Shown piece after piece: positions 60,084 to 64,000 of a stretch of DNA of 64,000 nt; position 1 is the first letter of the stretch, and each line of letters opens with the position of its first letter. The notes beneath the pieces are model-generated. The model ran no database searches. It had not been told where the DNA came from and was given only the letters and a program-made list of their open reading frames with translations. Origin of the DNA: G963692885 sp964658655 (GTDB lineage Bacteria > Acidobacteriota > Terriglobia > Terriglobales > Acidobacteriaceae); the NCBI GenBank assembly GCA_964658655.1, contig CAZZZL010000003.1, positions 1 through 64,000 on the forward strand. Direction: 5' to 3'. A program made the position numbers and the translations under genes.

Positions 60084-61564
60084 TGCTGCGCCGCCTTGCG
60101 ACCAGGCTGAACAGGATCTGAATTAAAAGTGCGTTGCGTGCCCTTACCGCCCGAAGCATTTACAGCGGGGAGCTTTGTTGAAATCGTTATCAGGTCCGAA
60201 TGCGTATTGTGCGAGAGGAGTGTTTCGGAAGGAGAAAGCTTCACCGTATTATCTTCCAGTCTTATATGTGGTGAACCCTCATCGATATTGAACGCTCCCG
60301 CATCCGCCCCGCCCCGCGCCCCGCAGTCAACAAGCGTGTTGTGATAGAAACTTGCAACGCCGCTTCCTGGAGCTCCTTCGTTTGTAATACCCGGAGAGGA
60401 TATGCAGGCGTAGCTCGACTGTCCGTCTGGAGGATCTGGGCCGCGGCCGACATGTTCAATGAGATTGTTGTAAGCGACCACCGGCCCCTTCGAAGGATCG
60501 ATAGTGGCGAAATTCAGGCCGTCGCAGACCTGCCCATCGATGTGATTGTCATGGACCGATAGATCGTATTGGTTGTAACCCGAATTATTGCCGTCCCTGG
60601 AGGAATGAAATTGGATGCCGCGGCATGAGTTGTTGTGAAGGATATTATTCCAGCCAACCTCGATGTGATTGCTGTCAGTGGTGAAATAGAGTGAGTGGTA
60701 GAGCTTACTGGAATGTGGCTCGGCAATGTCATGAAGTGTGTTGCCGAAAAGATGGATATCGGTGGATGTCGAAATTTCGACGCATGCGGCACTCCCTCCA
60801 CCATGTGGGCAACTGATGTCGTTGGCGACGATCCGCCAATCAGTCGTATCGGAAAGTTCGACCGCTTCGTTTCGTCCGCGCAGAGTCAAGCCGGCTATCA
60901 CCCAGTGACTGAATGGGCGTCCCTGCACCGCGGGTGTTCGCAGACCATACTCGTTCTGCGAGATAGAACCAATCGATGGGTTAGAGCCCGGGTATGCGAT
61001 GAGCGCGATTGGTTGTGACGGTGTGCCGGAATGAGTGATGGCCAGGGATGCGTTGTAGTCATCAAGGTCGGACTGTTGAACACCATCTTTGATATAAGTA
61101 GTATCCCCAGCGTGCATCGCGGCTGCAGCCTTTGCAATCGTGCGCCATGGTGAATGCTGCGAACCATTAGCGCTATCCCGACCATCTGGTGCGACGAAGA
61201 AGATGCTGCCCTTGCGGAAAGTAAATGCGAGACTGTTTGAGTCTGGCGCGCCGGGGATGTGAACCTTGATGGGACCGGTGGAAGCCATTGAACCGGGTTG
61301 AATGGTGATACGGCTGTCATTCCAGTTTGTGTAAGCTGCGGCGGGCTTTCCGCCGATAAAGACGACCGAAGAATTACGGTTATTTCCGAAATGACTTCCG
61401 TACAGGGTTATAAAGACGCCATTATTGTCTGCCCCGCCTGTCGAAGGTCCGCTGATAATATCCGTGTAAAAGAGCACGGGGGCTTGCGGGGTCTCAGCAT
61501 TCAGCCTGCAAAGAGCCATCGATACTAGCAACACAATGATAAGAGGCTTAGATATAAGAGACAT
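60080..61564 (-). CDS. Secreted IPT/TIG and parallel beta-helix protein, paralogue of 44746-46209
   Basis: 494 residues. A signal peptide (MSLISKPLIIVLLVSMALCRLNAE), an IPT/TIG-like domain (VFITLYGSHFGNNRNSSVVFIGG) and a long right-handed beta-helix with NHIEVGWNNILHNNSCRGIQF, DLSVHDNHIDGQVCDGLNFATID and VAYNNLIEHVG. Domain order and several motifs match the protein at 44746-46209, so the two are paralogues. It sits inside the polysaccharide operon, overlapping the GT4 gene and adjoining the formyltransferase gene, which points to action on the exported polymer, perhaps as a lyase or epimerase. The catalytic residues are not recognisable. Confidence 0.88.
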   Translation of the reverse strand: MSLISKPLIIVLLVSMALCRLNAETPQAPVLFYTDIISGPSTGGADNNGVFITLYGSHFGNNRNSSVVFIGGKPAAAYTNWNDSRITIQPGSMASTGPIKVHIPGAPDSNSLAFTFRKGSIFFVAPDGRDSANGSQHSPWRTIAKAAAAMHAGDTTYIKDGVQQSDLDDYNASLAITHSGTPSQPIALIAYPGSNPSIGSISQNEYGLRTPAVQGRPFSHWVIAGLTLRGRNEAVELSDTTDWRIVANDISCPHGGGSAACVEISTSTDIHLFGNTLHDIAEPHSSKLYHSLYFTTDSNHIEVGWNNILHNNSCRGIQFHSSRDGNNSGYNQYDLSVHDNHIDGQVCDGLNFATIDPSKGPVVAYNNLIEHVGRGPDPPDGQSSYACISSPGITNEGAPGSGVASFYHNTLVDCGARGGADAGAFNIDEGSPHIRLEDNTVKLSPSETLLSHNTHSDLITISTKLPAVNASGGKGTQRTFNSDPVQPGRKAAQQ

Positions 61565-62338
61565 TCAGATCGCCTTCAGCTTACGCCGATGAAACTCCGT
61601 GATTTCTTCTGCTGTTGGGAATGTAAAAGAGGTTGGTTCGAGAGGTAATGCCGGCAGTGGAAAAGCTCCACCTGCGTCGATGCGCTGAAGGACCGCATGA
61701 ACGGCCGCAGCACCTTTGCGCTTTGAACGGCGAATTAGATCATGCATGGAATCATTGCCTGAGATAGGCAGCGCGTCGCGCGAGAGAACGGGTCCTTCGT
61801 CCAGCAACTCCGAGATCCGATGCACGGTGACGCCGATAGTTCTTTCCCCGTGATACATCTGCCAGAAGGTCGGCATCATTCCTCGATAACGAGGGAGAGG
61901 CGCCTGGTGCAGGTTGATGGCGTCCAAGCGCGGCAGGCATAAGACAGATTTGCGAAGGATATAGGGACATGCGACAGACACGAGGACATCCACATGCAGG
62001 TCCGCAATCTCTCTGGAGATTCCGAATTGGTTAGGGTTGCCGATGCGCCTAAACGGAATGTGATTGATCTCGCAAAGACCAGCGATCGATGCAGATTGGT
62101 GTCCAGGTAAGTGCGATTCGAGACGAGCGCGCAACTGCAATGACAAAAGCTTCACGAAGCCGTGCAACTGGTATAGGCGCAGGAGTTCGGCGGCCAGTCT
62201 CAGTCGCTTGCGTGAGCCCATAGAGCGGCAGGCCCACACCCCGCAAACATCGATATTTACAGAAGCCTCTGCGAAGAAGCTTTCGAAGAACGGTTGAATG
62301 TAAAGTGGGTCGTCTTGAGTGAGAAAAAGTATGCGCAT
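61565..62338 (-). CDS. Formyltransferase-family protein (Fmt/ArnA-like), sugar N-formylation candidate
   Basis: 257 residues. The formyltransferase core has NLHQAPLPRYRGMMPTFWQMYHGE, with the catalytic N and H, and GVTVHRISELLDEGPVLSRD with the aspartate region. This is the wording of tetrahydrofolate-dependent N-formyltransferases. It lacks the Fmt C-terminal OB domain and ArnA's dehydrogenase, so methionyl-tRNA is an unlikely substrate. Its place among aminotransferase, epimerase and glycosyltransferase genes points to formylation of an amino sugar. It adjoins the beta-helix gene directly and follows the GT2 gene after two bases. Confidence 0.8.
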   Translation of the reverse strand: MRILFLTQDDPLYIQPFFESFFAEASVNIDVCGVWACRSMGSRKRLRLAAELLRLYQLHGFVKLLSLQLRARLESHLPGHQSASIAGLCEINHIPFRRIGNPNQFGISREIADLHVDVLVSVACPYILRKSVLCLPRLDAINLHQAPLPRYRGMMPTFWQMYHGERTIGVTVHRISELLDEGPVLSRDALPISGNDSMHDLIRRSKRKGAAAVHAVLQRIDAGGAFPLPALPLEPTSFTFPTAEEITEFHRRKLKAI

Positions 62339-62340
62339 GC

Positions 62341-63516
62341 CTATCTCCTAACCGGTTGCCAGACACTAAAACTATGACCCTGTAGAAGCTGGAATAAACT
62401 GACCAGGCTGGCAGCGCAGATGGTGCAAATATAGAGTGGGAGGGTTAGCAACCTGGGCCAACGTTTCGATGGAAGCAACGCTCCCATTGCCGCTATGAGA
62501 TAGAAGGCCACCTGTAAGACGATCAATACCTGAAAATAGGATGAATCGAGCAATAAGAGATTTCCTAGAAACATCGCGATGCAGAAGAAGGGTGTGAACC
62601 AACGCAACACTTTGTGCGACCACAACTGCAGCGCGATCCACGGATAAAGCCAGGGAGCGAGCAGCGCCGAGACGCTCATCAGGCCATGCATCCCGCGTGT
62701 AATGACCCGCACACGCATGCGAAACTCTTCTACCGTTGTCCCGGTGGTTTCTTCCCAGGCCTGGGCACGAGGCTCAAATGCCACTGTATAGCCCTGCAAC
62801 AGGATGTGAAGAGGTTGCACAAGATCACTGATGATGCGAGCAGGGAGTGAAGTATAAAGGTTGCGTCTTACCGAATAGATACAACCACAGCAGCCGGAAA
62901 TTGTCCGGATCCGGGATTGCATGGTCTTGAGATGATTCTCGAAATTCCAGAATCCGGAGGTCCCGCTTGCGGTAGGAGAAGAAAGGGTCGGATCATAATA
63001 GCGATAGCAGCCACTAACGGCACCAATGCGAAGATCGCGATATCTTCCCGCTATGAATTGCAGTGCGTCCGATTGATAATGCGTAGTCGCATCAGAGAAG
63101 ACCAAGATTTCATGAGTGGCGAACTTCACAGCCTCGTTTTGCGCATTGGTCTTGCCAGCCCGACATGGAATAGGAACTAATAGCACGCCGCGGTTGGAAA
63201 ACTCCATCACCGCTTCGTCTGTACCGTCGTTGGATCCGTCAGAGGCAACAATGATCTCCAATCGCTCCGGCGGATAGTCAAGAGCCAGCGTCTCCTCGAT
63301 TTTCTTACGAATAACAGCTTTCTCATTGTGTGCCGCGATGATCAGGGAGATACCGAGGTCGGTTGAAGGAAGAGATGCCTTCACAGGTCGGGTGGCTGCA
63401 AACAGGGTAATGACGGCCGGATAAGCACAATAAACGTAAATTAAAAAGCCAAGGCCGCTGAAAAACAACCCGAGCCCTAGATGGCATACGCTGAAGCCGA
63501 GGATGAACGCGAACAT
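62341..63516 (-). CDS. Membrane-associated family 2 glycosyltransferase
   Basis: About 391 residues. An N-terminal membrane helix (LGLGLFFSGLGFLIYVYCAYPAVI) precedes a GT-A domain with ISLIIAAHNEKAVIRKKIEETLAL, VASDGSNDGTDEAV, a DATTHYQSDAL metal site and WEETTGTTVEEFRMRVRVITRG (the QxxRW-like region). Three to four membrane helices close it (about 285-385). This is the plan of processive or lipid-linked GT2 enzymes. The ATG at 63516 has TGGAGA upstream and a natural membrane start; the frame also opens at 63570 without a ribosome site. Two bases separate it from the formyltransferase gene. Confidence 0.88.
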   Translation of the reverse strand: MFAFILGFSVCHLGLGLFFSGLGFLIYVYCAYPAVITLFAATRPVKASLPSTDLGISLIIAAHNEKAVIRKKIEETLALDYPPERLEIIVASDGSNDGTDEAVMEFSNRGVLLVPIPCRAGKTNAQNEAVKFATHEILVFSDATTHYQSDALQFIAGRYRDLRIGAVSGCYRYYDPTLSSPTASGTSGFWNFENHLKTMQSRIRTISGCCGCIYSVRRNLYTSLPARIISDLVQPLHILLQGYTVAFEPRAQAWEETTGTTVEEFRMRVRVITRGMHGLMSVSALLAPWLYPWIALQLWSHKVLRWFTPFFCIAMFLGNLLLLDSSYFQVLIVLQVAFYLIAAMGALLPSKRWPRLLTLPLYICTICAASLVSLFQLLQGHSFSVWQPVRR

Positions 63517-63686
63517 CAGGAATTCTCCAAAGTGTGCAGAACTTTGCGTACAGGTGACGACTTCGAACATGGCCGAATTTGTAAGGTGAAGGAATGCGAG
63601 AATTTAGATAGGAAGTCCATAACTTTCGAAATATGCAACCCACCTACTGCATTTCGTTAGCCACTAAAGAGCGAGCGGTACGAGAA

Positions 63687-64000
63687 TCAGACTGGGAGAA
63701 ATCTGGAATCAGTGCCTGCCAGCTGTCCAACTTCAAGCGGGCTAAGTGCGGATGATGTCTGCTGGATCTCTTCGGTGGCGGTGATCAGGCGAGCGCGACA
63801 TACAAGCGCAAGCCCTGCCCACATATAAGCTGTCACCTGCTGGAACATCCAACGATCTCCAAAGAAATTGACCGCGGCAACACAGCAGATCATGGCCCCA
63901 AATCCCAGCGCCAAGCCCTTGAAGAACAGATCATCTGTTTCGCGCATGAGTGAAATGGACTCAGCCAGCATCTTCCAGAGCAGCATGACAAAAAGCACCA
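63687..64000 (-). CDS. C-terminal part of an O-antigen ligase / Wzy-polymerase-like membrane protein, cut by the window edge
   Basis: About 104 C-terminal residues are visible. They contain two hydrophobic helices, LALGFGAMICCVAAVNFFGDRW and MFQQVTAYMWAGLALVCRARLI, then a polar tail. The NFFGDRW..QQVTAYMW arrangement is the usual end of O-antigen ligase/polymerase-type proteins. The rest of the gene lies beyond base 64000. Together with the initiating sugar transferase it suggests a Wzy-type or ligase-type assembly route. The gap to the GT2 gene (63517-63686) holds no feature I can name. Confidence 0.6.
   Translation of the reverse strand, partial: VLFVMLLWKMLAESISLMRETDDLFFKGLALGFGAMICCVAAVNFFGDRWMFQQVTAYMWAGLALVCRARLITATEEIQQTSSALSPLEVGQLAGTDSRFLPV

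Noticed and set aside
1..64000. CRISPR arrays, rRNA genes, insertion sequences and prophage
   Set aside because: No regularly spaced repeats, rRNA segments, transposases or phage structural genes were found on either strand.

Overview
The window reads as chromosome of an acidobacterium of the Terriglobia/Acidobacteriaceae type. This is inferred from gene content: a large Oar-like TonB receptor with an N-terminal carboxypeptidase-regulatory domain, a CRTAC1/ASPIC-UnbV protein, a DUF3857 transglutaminase-TPR protein, a heptaheme-TPR cytochrome, many small zinc-ribbon proteins, and a dispersed intergenic repeat ending in GGATGACA. The first ~323 bases are visibly GC-richer and encode the interior of an alphaproteobacterial-looking XerC/XerD recombinase. 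They butt directly into pyrB, so the left edge is probably an assembly chimera or a very recent junction.

Region 0.3-30.7 kb is mostly housekeeping. It holds pyrR-pyrB, a zinc-ribbon membrane protein, a lipoprotein, a RhlE-type helicase with a long leader, an Old Yellow Enzyme, a MerR-type regulator with a good promoter, a Tat-exported alkaline-phosphatase-fold protein with an unknown partner, a DUF3857 transglutaminase, a fused EutB-EutC ethanolamine ammonia-lyase, tRNA-Pro, a YggX-like protein, gltX, ohr, rsmD, rsmI and an M50/CBS membrane protein that has lost both zinc-binding histidines. A cysteine-biosynthesis operon follows: cysteine synthase, a JAMM peptidase, and a CysO-like ubiquitin-fold/E1/rhodanese fusion. 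Then come pgsA and tRNA-Val. A compact MerR-like regulator / vWA / ADP-ribosylglycohydrolase operon (27.6-30.7 kb) has a palindromic operator inside its promoter.

Region 31-46 kb is an envelope and nutrient-acquisition block: the heptaheme-TPR cytochrome with a TPR protein; the TonB receptor behind a textbook promoter with a LacI-type operator; a two-gene unit of a TPR/aspartyl-protease protein and a CRTAC1 protein; a GH36-type alpha-galactosidase; and a secreted IPT/parallel-beta-helix protein.

Region 46.9-64 kb is an exopolysaccharide cluster. It includes two GT2 and one GT4 glycosyltransferases, a hexapeptide acyltransferase, UDP-GlcNAc 2-epimerase, two NDP-sugar epimerase/dehydratases, a DegT aminotransferase, a polyprenyl-phosphate sugar transferase, a NodB deacetylase, a formyltransferase, a second beta-helix paralogue and the end of an O-antigen-ligase/polymerase-like protein. 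Two sigma-54 activators sit inside it, with a matching -24/-12 element and an inverted-repeat-rich gap. The enzyme set suggests a polymer with N-acylated, possibly N-formylated, amino sugars under sigma-54 control. No CRISPR array, rRNA, insertion sequence or prophage was seen.
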